This document shows positions 1-7,810 of a DNA stretch of 11,464 nt, one piece after another; the first letter of the stretch is position 1; every line of letters begins with the position of its first letter. The notes beneath the pieces were generated by a model. The model did not search any database and had not been told where the DNA came from. It saw only the letters and a program-made list of their open reading frames with translations. The DNA is from Bacteroidales bacterium (GTDB lineage: Bacteria; Bacteroidota; Bacteroidia; Bacteroidales; UBA4181): positions 1-11,464 of the forward strand of contig JAITTD010000297.1 in NCBI GenBank assembly GCA_031287245.1, in the 5' to 3' direction. Made by a program: the position numbers and the translations under genes.

Positions 1-2352
<2,352 letters not shown>

Positions 2353-2590
2353 CAGTTACTCTTGATTTCTTTTACCCTTTCTTACTCCGTCTTCAACACT
2401 ATAGCAATGTGATTCAATTGTGACTCAATGATGAATCTGTAGTGATTCTATTGTTTCTCAACCGGATTCATTGTTACAGGGCTGTCAACTTCTTCTTGGT
2501 TTTTTACTTACGATTATTCAGACCTGATTAAATTGCTTCAACCAGGGAATAACCCTCGATTTATCTATTCTCGTATATATTTTTCCATCA

Positions 2591-2602
2591 TGTCAAAGAA
2601 CG
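2591..2602 (-). promoter_or_regulatory. boxA-like antitermination motif before 23S
   Basis: On the minus strand this reads CGTTCTTTGACA, close to the E. coli rrn boxA core (TGCTCTTTAACA). It lies about 240 bases before the 23S 5' end, the kind of place where a spacer boxA is found. In well-studied bacteria boxA RNA recruits NusB-NusE to prevent premature termination in rRNA operons. Function here is inferred from sequence and position. Confidence 0.6.
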
Positions 2603-2610
2603 CTATCCTT

Positions 2611-2646
2611 ATAATTATTAATTATTAATGTTTAATTATTAATTAA
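2611..2646. repeat. A/T-only short direct repeats (TTAATTATTAAT type)
   Basis: A nearly pure A/T block in which the 12-base string TTAATTATTAAT and close variants recur. It lies just upstream of the pre-23S boxA-like motif in the transcribed direction. It looks like low-complexity intergenic sequence, and no role can be assigned. Confidence 0.6.
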
Positions 2647-2744
2647 CAACCTGAATATGTGATAAATGGAGGAGTCGAACCTCTTGATAATTGATAAAAA
2701 ACTGCCGACCGACTGACTCATTAATATAATGTGTCCATCAGTGC

Positions 2745-2771
2745 CAACTGTCAATTGTCAACTGTCAATTA
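2745..2771. repeat. Heptamer tandem repeat CAAYTGT, about 3.7 units
   Basis: The units are caactgt (2745-2751), caattgt (2752-2758), caactgt (2759-2765) and a partial caattaa (2766-2771 or a base beyond). It sits in the middle of the 23S upstream region. It could be a slippage-prone simple repeat or the scar of a recombination event. No known element is recognised. Confidence 0.8.
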
Positions 2772-2858
2772 ACCACTAACTATTATCTTTTTATTCCCAA
2801 TTCCTGAATGCTGCCTCGTTTCTACAAACTCTCTCCCACTCAAAAACCAAAAATAAAA

Positions 2859-2870
2859 CTCAAAGAACTT
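2859..2870 (-). promoter_or_regulatory. boxA-like motif downstream of P2
   Basis: The minus strand reads AAGTTCTTTGAG, sharing GTTCTTTGA with the pre-23S boxA-like site. It starts 38 bases after the -7 element of promoter P2, the distance expected for a leader boxA in an rRNA transcript. Confidence 0.4.
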
Positions 2871-2908
2871 CTGTCCTCCCCAAAATCTGTTACCAAATTT
2901 TGAGGGCG

Positions 2909-2938
2909 CAAAGATACTGCTTTTTTTGTTACCGCAAA
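2909..2938 (-). promoter_or_regulatory. Predicted promoter P2, reading into 23S
   Basis: On the minus strand the -7 element TATCTTTG (2909-2916) fits the Bacteroidota consensus TAnnTTTG. A TTTG at 2935-2938 supplies the -33 element with an 18-base spacer. Immediately upstream (2939-2970) are long A and T tracts resembling an UP element, as expected of a strong rRNA promoter. Transcription would start a few bases after the -7 box and run about 550 bases before 23S. Confidence 0.7.
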
Positions 2939-3010
2939 TCTTTTTTCAAAAAAAATCATTTTTTTTAACGACCCTTTCGTAAAACCCGCCGTAACGCTTG
3001 CATTCCCTGC

Positions 3011-3022
3011 TTCAAAGAACCC
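3011..3022 (-). promoter_or_regulatory. boxA-like motif downstream of P1
   Basis: The minus strand reads GGGTTCTTTGAA, again with the GTTCTTTGA core. It begins 35 bases after the P1 -7 element, mirroring the P2 arrangement and suggesting that each promoter is paired with its own antitermination motif. Confidence 0.4.
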
Positions 3023-3057
3023 GCCCTGTCAGAAATATATCCTTCCAAAAGCGGGTG

Positions 3058-3087
3058 CAAAAGTACACTCTTTTTTTGAAATGGCAA
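3058..3087 (-). promoter_or_regulatory. Predicted promoter P1, reading into 23S
   Basis: On the minus strand the -7 element TACTTTTG (3058-3065) matches TAnnTTTG, with TTG at 3085-3087 as the -33 element and a 19-base spacer. Around it P1 shares a CAAAAAAAG run just before the -7 box and GC(A/G)CCC just after it with P2, so the two look like duplicates. A/T-rich sequence at 3092-3131 could act as an UP element. The promoter starts only 66 bases beyond the stop codon of the GH38-like gene. Confidence 0.7.
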
Positions 3088-3153
3088 GCGCTTTTTGAAA
3101 ATTATTTTGAAAAAAATGAAAAGAAAAATGGTAACAGACTGACATAAACACGG

Positions 3154-5175
3154 TTAAGGAACGTGAAAAATATTAAACCGATACGAGATATTGCCTTCCC
3201 ACCACATCGTAAAGTTGGTGCCCCAGAGATTGTTGAACAGACAGAAATGGATTCCCTTGCGTAAATCGGGCAAAGAAGTGGAATAGTTTAGCGCGTTGCG
3301 CTCGCCAACAACGATTAAAGGGGCATCCAAAGACGTAATGCGAATCGTGCCTTTCGTTGTTACTACGTCCACATAGCGGTCAATGCCGTGCATTTGGCGG
3401 TTGCCGCCTTCCACCACATCCATCACGTCCACTCTTTCGCCCATTTTTTCGGCAATAACCGAAACTACCTGCTCTGGGATAAACGACACCCACCAGGCTT
3501 CTGGCAAACGGACAGCAGGTTTGTTAATCAGCGAAACCGTCATTTCTACGGAACCGTCATGATGGATGACATATTGCGAATGGACTTGTTCGGGGAGAAC
3601 ACGATTGTCAATTGCAGGATGGTCGGGGAATGTGAGCAGGCAGTCTATTTGTTTGTCTTTGCCTGCTTTGCTAACTGCTACATTCGTTGTCTGAGCCGCT
3701 ATAGTTGCCGATTGCGCCTTTGTATTTTCCAATTCCGGCTTACCGAACCATTGATTGGGATAGATGGCATGTTTGCCTCTACAGTATGCTTTCAAAAAAA
3801 CAATGTAGTCATTGACCGAAAAGGTTTGGTAAGCGACTTCTCCGGCAATTAATTTCGCGCCCTTATTTGAGTTTTGAGTTTCGGGTTTTGGGTTTCGAGG
3901 TTCAAAAGTAATCGCGCCGTTTTTGTTGATTTCCTTTGTTTTGTTGTGTTTTGTGATGGTTTTTGCAACGACTGTCCCGAAGCCGTTAATAGCCGCTTTG
4001 GCTTCGGTTTGCAGGTTTTCCGGCAAAAGTGCGATGGCTTTGTCGATGTTGGCTGCTTTTTCTGTCCACGATTCTTCCATCAAACGGAAATCCTGCCTGT
4101 TTCTGGAAGCATTGAAAATATCGACATCTGTTATATCCCAATTTTTCAACCAAACGGTGACGTCAAGTCCCCATGTATGTTCGGCAACTAATCCCAAGCG
4201 AATGGCATAATCAATGGCGATATCGCTTTTCGGATTGATTTTGCCGGTTTTTATCCATTCCGAATAAAGACGCGACAATGCCCTGAATTTCGCCATCATC
4301 ACCGGAGAACTGCCATAGCCGTAAATCCATGTGTCGCCGATTTCGGAAGTAACAACCGGTAAGAGCGAAGACATGGCGCTGATTTCTGTGGCAACATCAT
4401 TGAGCGTGGAGGCAAAGATTTCAGCGTCGGGATACTTTTTCCGTAATCCGGCATAAATGGATTTTACCTGTTCGGCGGTATGAGGTCCATGATTGTCGCC
4501 GGTAAAGTTGATGGAAACAGCGGTTTTCCCGTCGGGTAGCGTCATGTTTTCACCGTATCCACCCTGACACATCAGTATCATTTCTTTACCGTCGGTATTT
4601 CGCCAGATACATACAGGAGGTACTTTGGGCACTGCCGATTGATTATTGACGCCTATTTGCAGGAACCGTATTCCCGCATCATACAACGGTGTAATGATGC
4701 TTCGCGTATGCCCCGGCACATCCGTCATTTTGGCGGCAATGGTCTTTTTGCCGAAGCGCTTGTCAAGTCGCTGACTTAGGCGCAGAGTTGTTGCAAAAAG
4801 GTCTTGGGTGACGGCTTCCGATTCAAAGGTATAAGGCACTCCATTCCAAACAATATCTCCCCGCCGGATAGCATCTTCCAGTTTTTTCACCGCTTCGGGC
4901 GAGGCTTGTTTGAGATACGCATCGATCAACCACGAGCCGGTGGTCCACACATAGCGATCTTTCACGCCTTCGGCTTGCAGTTGTTCCCCAACAGCGATGG
5001 CTTTGGGGATGAACTCGCTGATATAACGCTGTTCCACCTTCGATGCCAAATCGGTGTAGCCCACGTCCAAATGCGTTTTGAAGATGACGTGCACTTTTTC
5101 TACTTTTTGAGGATTTTCAGCAAATGCAAACACAACGACTGTCCATAAACTGATAAATAAGATACTCTTTTTCAT
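3154..5175 (-). CDS. Secreted GH38-like (DUF5054-type) putative glycoside hydrolase
   Basis: This 673-residue protein has a classical signal peptide (MKK, hydrophobic core, FAFA then ENPQ; cleavage near residue 19-20), so it is probably periplasmic or secreted. The N-terminal half looks like the alpha-mannosidase GH38 fold. It has a THLDVGYTD motif with the His-X-Asp zinc-ligand pattern (H35, D37), a TDVPGHT segment whose D152 fits the family nucleophile, DNHGPH at 227-232, a GDTWIYGYGS stretch at 280-289 and AEHTWG at 331-336 with a likely zinc-binding H333. The C-terminal third (about 440-673) should be the beta-rich domain seen in these enzymes. From memory the overall pattern fits the DUF5054 group of Bacteroidota. 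Substrate is unknown; alpha-mannoside cleavage is the family default only. The start follows A/T-rich sequence without a Shine-Dalgarno site, normal for the phylum. It appears monocistronic, with its own promoter. No strong terminator separates it from the 23S promoters. Confidence 0.88.
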   Translation of the reverse strand: MKKSILFISLWTVVVFAFAENPQKVEKVHVIFKTHLDVGYTDLASKVEQRYISEFIPKAIAVGEQLQAEGVKDRYVWTTGSWLIDAYLKQASPEAVKKLEDAIRRGDIVWNGVPYTFESEAVTQDLFATTLRLSQRLDKRFGKKTIAAKMTDVPGHTRSIITPLYDAGIRFLQIGVNNQSAVPKVPPVCIWRNTDGKEMILMCQGGYGENMTLPDGKTAVSINFTGDNHGPHTAEQVKSIYAGLRKKYPDAEIFASTLNDVATEISAMSSLLPVVTSEIGDTWIYGYGSSPVMMAKFRALSRLYSEWIKTGKINPKSDIAIDYAIRLGLVAEHTWGLDVTVWLKNWDITDVDIFNASRNRQDFRLMEESWTEKAANIDKAIALLPENLQTEAKAAINGFGTVVAKTITKHNKTKEINKNGAITFEPRNPKPETQNSNKGAKLIAGEVAYQTFSVNDYIVFLKAYCRGKHAIYPNQWFGKPELENTKAQSATIAAQTTNVAVSKAGKDKQIDCLLTFPDHPAIDNRVLPEQVHSQYVIHHDGSVEMTVSLINKPAVRLPEAWWVSFIPEQVVSVIAEKMGERVDVMDVVEGGNRQMHGIDRYVDVVTTKGTIRITSLDAPLIVVGERNALNYSTSLPDLRKGIHFCLFNNLWGTNFTMWWEGNISYRFNIFHVP
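3866..3903 (-). repeat. Low-complexity in-frame insertion in the GH38-like gene
   Basis: The coding strand here is a run of near-repeats of the type CGAAACCC / AAAACCC / GAAACTC / AAAACTC. It encodes a Pro/Asn/Lys-rich linker (about residues 423-437, including PRNPKPETQNSN) between the catalytic region and the C-terminal domain. Its composition is unlike the surrounding gene and resembles intergenic simple-sequence repeats. The reading frame is kept. Confidence 0.6.
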
Positions 5176-5207
5176 TTTTATTTTTTTATTGAACTTTGTG
5201 TGTTTTT

Positions 5208-5249
5208 CTTTGTGAACTTTGTGGTTTTTTTACCACAAAGCGCACAAAG
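5208..5249 (-). promoter_or_regulatory. 18-bp stem hairpin in the GH38-like gene's 5' leader
   Basis: The arms CTTTGTGAACTTTGTGGT (5208-5225) and ACCACAAAGCGCACAAAG (5232-5249) pair at 16 of 18 positions around a 6-base T loop (5226-5231, plus-strand view). Further CTTTGTG copies flank it (5194-5200 region and, inverted, 5255-5261). It lies between the predicted transcription start and the start codon, so it would be in the mRNA leader. It could affect stability or translation, or be a small palindromic repeat. Confidence 0.7.
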
Positions 5250-5270
5250 AATTTCACAAAGGACACCATG

Positions 5271-5280
5271 AAACATGTTT
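5271..5280. promoter_or_regulatory. 10-bp perfect palindrome AAACATGTTT near transcription start
   Basis: AAACATGTTT is a perfect inverted repeat placed about 10-19 bases downstream of the -7 element of the GH38-like gene's promoter. That is a plausible site for a dimeric repressor. No regulator is encoded nearby, and a 10-bp palindrome can arise by chance. Confidence 0.3.
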
Positions 5281-5289
5281 TTTACAGCG

Positions 5290-5317
5290 CAAAGATACTG
5301 TTTTTTAATTCATTCAA
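5290..5317 (-). promoter_or_regulatory. Predicted promoter of the GH38-like gene
   Basis: On the minus strand the -7 element TATCTTTG (5290-5297) matches TAnnTTTG, with TTG at 5315-5317 as the -33 element and a 17-base spacer. Transcription would begin near 5283 and give a leader of about 108 bases containing the palindrome and the hairpin. Confidence 0.65.
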
Positions 5318-5376
5318 TAACTTCCGTAAACATAGATTTGCATTATTGAATTGAAAGTTCTATTTTTAATGACCAT

Positions 5377-5652
5377 TTATTGAATTTGCGTGACATCGGC
5401 TCGTGTCTGCGTGACATCGGCTCGTGTTTGCGTGACATCGGCTCGTGTTTTTGTCACATCGGCTCGTGTCTGCGTGACATCGGCTCGTGTCTGCGTGACA
5501 TCGGCTCGTGTTTGCATGACATCGGCTCGTGTCTGCGTGACATCGGCTCGTGTTTGCGTGACATCGGCTCGTGTTTTTGTCACATCGGCTCGTGTTTGCG
5601 TGACATCGGCTCGTGTCTGCGTGACATCGGCTCGTGTCTTTGGGTTTACCAT
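5377..5652 (-). CDS. Doubtful small ORF of TRADVTQ heptapeptide repeats
   Basis: This 91-codon frame begins MVNPK, then contains twelve copies of the heptapeptide TRADVTQ (two with K and one with M substituted) and ends IQ. It is open because the underlying 21-bp repeat is a multiple of three and lacks stops; two plus-strand frames are open as well, which argues against coding. In this frame three of the five variable sites are synonymous (CAG/CAA, GTC/GTG, ACG/ACA), but one plus-strand frame does about as well. There is no signal peptide, no dedicated promoter and no recognisable family. If translated it would be a charged, probably helical or disordered repeat peptide. It starts 72 bases after the SDR stop codon and could only be co-transcribed with that operon. 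Confidence 0.2.
   Translation of the reverse strand: MVNPKTRADVTQTRADVTQTRADVTKTRADVTQTRADVTQTRADVMQTRADVTQTRADVTQTRADVTKTRADVTQTRADVTQTRADVTQIQ
5386..5637. repeat. Minisatellite: twelve 21-bp units in two 126-bp super-repeats
   Basis: Each unit is a 7-base variable head followed by the invariant 14-base core acatcggctcgtgt (plus strand). Heads in order are ttgcgtg, ctgcgtg, ttgcgtg, ttttgtc, ctgcgtg, ctgcgtg, then ttgcatg, ctgcgtg, ttgcgtg, ttttgtc, ttgcgtg, ctgcgtg. Units 1-6 and 7-12 match unit by unit with only two base differences in 126, so a six-unit block was duplicated recently. There are no spacers, so it is not a CRISPR. The array lies in the intergenic region after the SDR gene and about 70 bases upstream of the GH38-like gene's promoter. 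Confidence 0.97.
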
Positions 5653-5724
5653 CCGGAGGTTTGTATTAAATTTGGATTGTTGATAAATTCGCTTTCCGGT
5701 TATTTTTTAATCTGACAAATTTTT

Positions 5725-6711
5725 TCACAACCATTTTTCCTGCCGATACCATTTCACGCATTCCTCCATCCCTTTGTCCAAATCGTATTGGGCAACAAAT
5801 CCGAGGTCTTTTTGCAGGGCGTCTGTGTCCACTTTCCAGTTGGTAGCACGCAGTATCTTGTATTTGTCCCTGTTGAGAGTCGGTGTGACGCCAAACCAGC
5901 CGCAAACGGTATCAAGGGTATAGGCAATCGCTTTTACTAGAAACAGTGGAACGGGCAGGAACAGGGCTTTGCGGTTCAGGTGTTTCTTTACAATGGCGGC
6001 GTATTCGCGGTTGTCGTAAGTCTTGCCGTCGGCTGCAAACCAAGCCTTGCGAACGTGCGTTGACTCCAAAGCCAGATACATCGCGTTGACCAAATCTGTC
6101 ACATAGATGAAGGTCAGATATTGCTTCTGCAAGCCCATTGCCGGTTCGAGGTGGCGATTGACTGTTTGCAGGAATACGAAATAATCCTTTTCCCGAGGTC
6201 CATAAACACCGGACGGACGGACGAACAGATAGGGAAAATCTGTTTGCGACCGGATAAACTCTTCTGCTTTGAGTTTGCTCTTCCCGTAGAGCGTGTCGGG
6301 GCGGGGCGTATCCGAAAGTTTCACCGGCTCCAATGTTTTGGGATTGCCGGAACCAAAGGCAGCCATACTGCTCACATACAGAAATTTGGTCGGAACGGTG
6401 CCTGTTTCGATCAGCGCTTCGATGAAATAGCGCGTATATTGATAGTTCACCATGTCGAAATCTCCTTTTTTCCTGCATTTGGTAAGACCTGCATTGTGAA
6501 TAATATAGTCAAAACGTCCCAAGCCGGTCAGTTCCCTTTTCAACTGTTCCTTGTCGCTCAGCGTCAGCGTGGCTGTGTACACGCCTTCCGGCAAATAGCG
6601 CAAACTGCTGGTTGCGCGTATTCCGGCATACACTTCATACCTGCGGCGGATGCCTTCTGCCACAGCAAAACTTCCAATGAACCCGCTGGCTCCGGTGATT
6701 AAAATTCTCAT
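5725..6711 (-). CDS. Extended SDR, NAD(P)-dependent epimerase/dehydratase-like
   Basis: This 328-residue protein starts MRILITGASGFIG, a Rossmann nucleotide-binding motif GxxGxxG (G7, G10, G13). HNAG follows at 72-75, a catalytic Ser candidate in YVSSMAAFG (S114/S115), the YxxxK active-site pair Y142/K146 in YGKSK, and RPSGVYGPRE at 165-174, all typical of extended SDRs. The C-terminal part (about 240-328) would bind substrate. Likely reactions are epimerisation, dehydration or reduction of a nucleotide sugar, sterol-like or other hydroxy/keto substrate; the sequence does not show which. The start at 6711 is chosen because the glycine motif begins there, 8 bases after the radical SAM stop. 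A longer frame to 6873 would add 54 unrelated residues overlapping the upstream gene. It is the last gene of the four-gene operon. Confidence 0.93.
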   Translation of the reverse strand: MRILITGASGFIGSFAVAEGIRRRYEVYAGIRATSSLRYLPEGVYTATLTLSDKEQLKRELTGLGRFDYIIHNAGLTKCRKKGDFDMVNYQYTRYFIEALIETGTVPTKFLYVSSMAAFGSGNPKTLEPVKLSDTPRPDTLYGKSKLKAEEFIRSQTDFPYLFVRPSGVYGPREKDYFVFLQTVNRHLEPAMGLQKQYLTFIYVTDLVNAMYLALESTHVRKAWFAADGKTYDNREYAAIVKKHLNRKALFLPVPLFLVKAIAYTLDTVCGWFGVTPTLNRDKYKILRATNWKVDTDALQKDLGFVAQYDLDKGMEECVKWYRQEKWL

Positions 6712-6719
6712 ATCTTTAG

Positions 6720-7805
6720 TTATTTTTTCGTATCGAAGAGTCCCGATTTGATAAAAACCAGTGCCTTTGATGCTTTTTGCGAAAGCGTTAAATCCTTGAA
6801 ACAGTTGCTGGTGCAGAGATTGGTGCATTGCAGCATCTTTCTTCGGGTTTGTCGCGATTTTGGCGAATTCCAAATGTCTTTGATCGATTCGTCCTTGATA
6901 TTGCCGACAAAGCCGTATTTCCCGCAGCCCAAATTGACGTTTCCCTTGTAATCAACGCCCAACCGATCGTATCCGATACGGCATTTCTTCAAATTTCTGT
7001 CGGCTAATGCGGCGGGATGAATGAAATATTCCTGCCATTCTTTGATATCCTGCACCGTGTTGAGAATCCGCCTGTCTGTTTTCCTGATTTCCAGAAGGTG
7101 GTGCGTAAACGTTGACAGCGCCTGTCTGTCATTCACCCAATATTCGTACTCGTTCCATCTCTCCATCGGCAGTTTTTCCGTCCACACGCGAATGGGCTGC
7201 ATCAGCAGGCGATGGATGGGCAGGCTCAGGAAATAGTCCACCGATTGCGGCAATGTGCTGATATTTTCCTTCATAATGACCGATGAAATGCCCAAAGTCA
7301 TGCGGGAGTGTTCCGCAAGGTACTTGATTCCGGCAATCGCACGTTCCAGTGTGCCGGGCACGCCCCTGTATTTGTCGTGTATTTCGGGCAAATGGCTATC
7401 CAGCGACACGCTCAGGTATTTCAGTCCCGACTGGATAATTTTGTCGCAAACGTTTGGCGTAAAGGCGATACCGTTGGTACTGATTTTGCAGATGATCCCG
7501 TTTTCGGCACAAAACGCGAAAATATCGTAAATCCCTTTGTAGATAAGCGGCTCGCCACCGGCAATTTGAACGAAGAAATGTTTGCCTGTCCATTTTTTCA
7601 AGTCTTCCAAAACCTTGATGATTTCATCGGAATGGATATAATCTGTCGTTTCTTTCCAGTAATCGCACATCAGGCAACGGGCATTGCAGCGCTCATTCGG
7701 CTGAATGGACACCTGCAAGGGCTTGGACAAATTCAGATTGAACGCAGCACTGGCGTCTTTTTCAATGCTGTTGACAAAATTTTTCAGCAAAAAGGAATAT
7801 CGCAT
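6720..7805 (-). CDS. Radical SAM enzyme with SPASM/twitch-like C-terminus
   Basis: This 361-residue protein carries the radical SAM signature CxxxCxxC (C40, C44, C47 in CNARCLMCDYW), which would bind a 4Fe-4S cluster and SAM, and GGEP at 83-86, the usual SAM-contacting motif. ISTNG (108-112) and VSLDS (133-137) follow, also typical of the MoaA/PqqE/SkfB-like branch. The C-terminal region has five further cysteines (C275, C294, C327, C331, C335) around GNVNLGCG and CTNLCTSNC, as in SPASM or twitch domains holding an auxiliary cluster. Such enzymes modify peptides, proteins or small molecules. No precursor peptide gene is visible nearby, so the substrate is unknown. It begins 5 bases after the AsmA-like stop codon and ends 8 bases before the SDR start, so the three are almost certainly co-transcribed. 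It has no signal peptide and is probably cytoplasmic. Confidence 0.93.
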   Translation of the reverse strand: MRYSFLLKNFVNSIEKDASAAFNLNLSKPLQVSIQPNERCNARCLMCDYWKETTDYIHSDEIIKVLEDLKKWTGKHFFVQIAGGEPLIYKGIYDIFAFCAENGIICKISTNGIAFTPNVCDKIIQSGLKYLSVSLDSHLPEIHDKYRGVPGTLERAIAGIKYLAEHSRMTLGISSVIMKENISTLPQSVDYFLSLPIHRLLMQPIRVWTEKLPMERWNEYEYWVNDRQALSTFTHHLLEIRKTDRRILNTVQDIKEWQEYFIHPAALADRNLKKCRIGYDRLGVDYKGNVNLGCGKYGFVGNIKDESIKDIWNSPKSRQTRRKMLQCTNLCTSNCFKDLTLSQKASKALVFIKSGLFDTKK

Positions 7806-7810
7806 ATTTT

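Larger units (their letters stand above)
2353..3153 (-). other. 23S upstream region with rRNA-type promoters; no 16S or tRNA
   Basis: This 801-base stretch separates the 23S 5' end from the stop codon of the GH38-like gene. It holds no convincing protein gene, no 16S rRNA and no complete tRNA. In transcription order it contains promoter P1, a boxA-like motif, promoter P2, a second boxA-like motif, a heptamer repeat, an A/T-rich repeat, a third boxA-like motif and about 240 bases of pre-23S leader. The promoter half resembles the leader normally found before 16S, and the boxA-proximal half resembles the end of a 16S-23S spacer. Whether this is the native arrangement or a join cannot be decided from sequence alone. 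Confidence 0.8.

Noticed and set aside
2666..2690. tRNA 3' end: the minus strand reads GAGGTTCGACTCCTCCA, like a T-arm
   Set aside because: A 4-bp stem with a TTCGACT loop is present, but no acceptor, D-arm or anticodon arm can be built upstream, and it does not match the usual spacer tRNA-Ile or tRNA-Ala ends.
3388..5148. Plus-strand open frames opposite the GH38-like gene
   Set aside because: They are shadows of a gene with clear signal peptide and active-site motifs; their translations have odd composition and no domains.
5386..5637. CRISPR array
   Set aside because: The 21-bp units are directly contiguous with no unique spacers, the unit is shorter than usual CRISPR repeats, and no cas gene is present.
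5380..5715. Plus-strand repeat ORFs (LRDIGSC and VCVTSAR types) across the minisatellite
   Set aside because: They are open only because the 21-bp period contains no stop; one accumulates radical changes (L to F, R to C, D to H) in the variant units, and both are cysteine-rich and unlike real proteins.
5653..5724. Terminator after the SDR gene
   Set aside because: A/T-rich sequence is present, but I could not find a convincing stem followed by a T run on the minus strand.
6712..6873. N-terminal extension of the SDR protein by 54 residues
   Set aside because: The extension lies in another frame of the radical SAM coding region, and the Rossmann motif requires the start at 6711.
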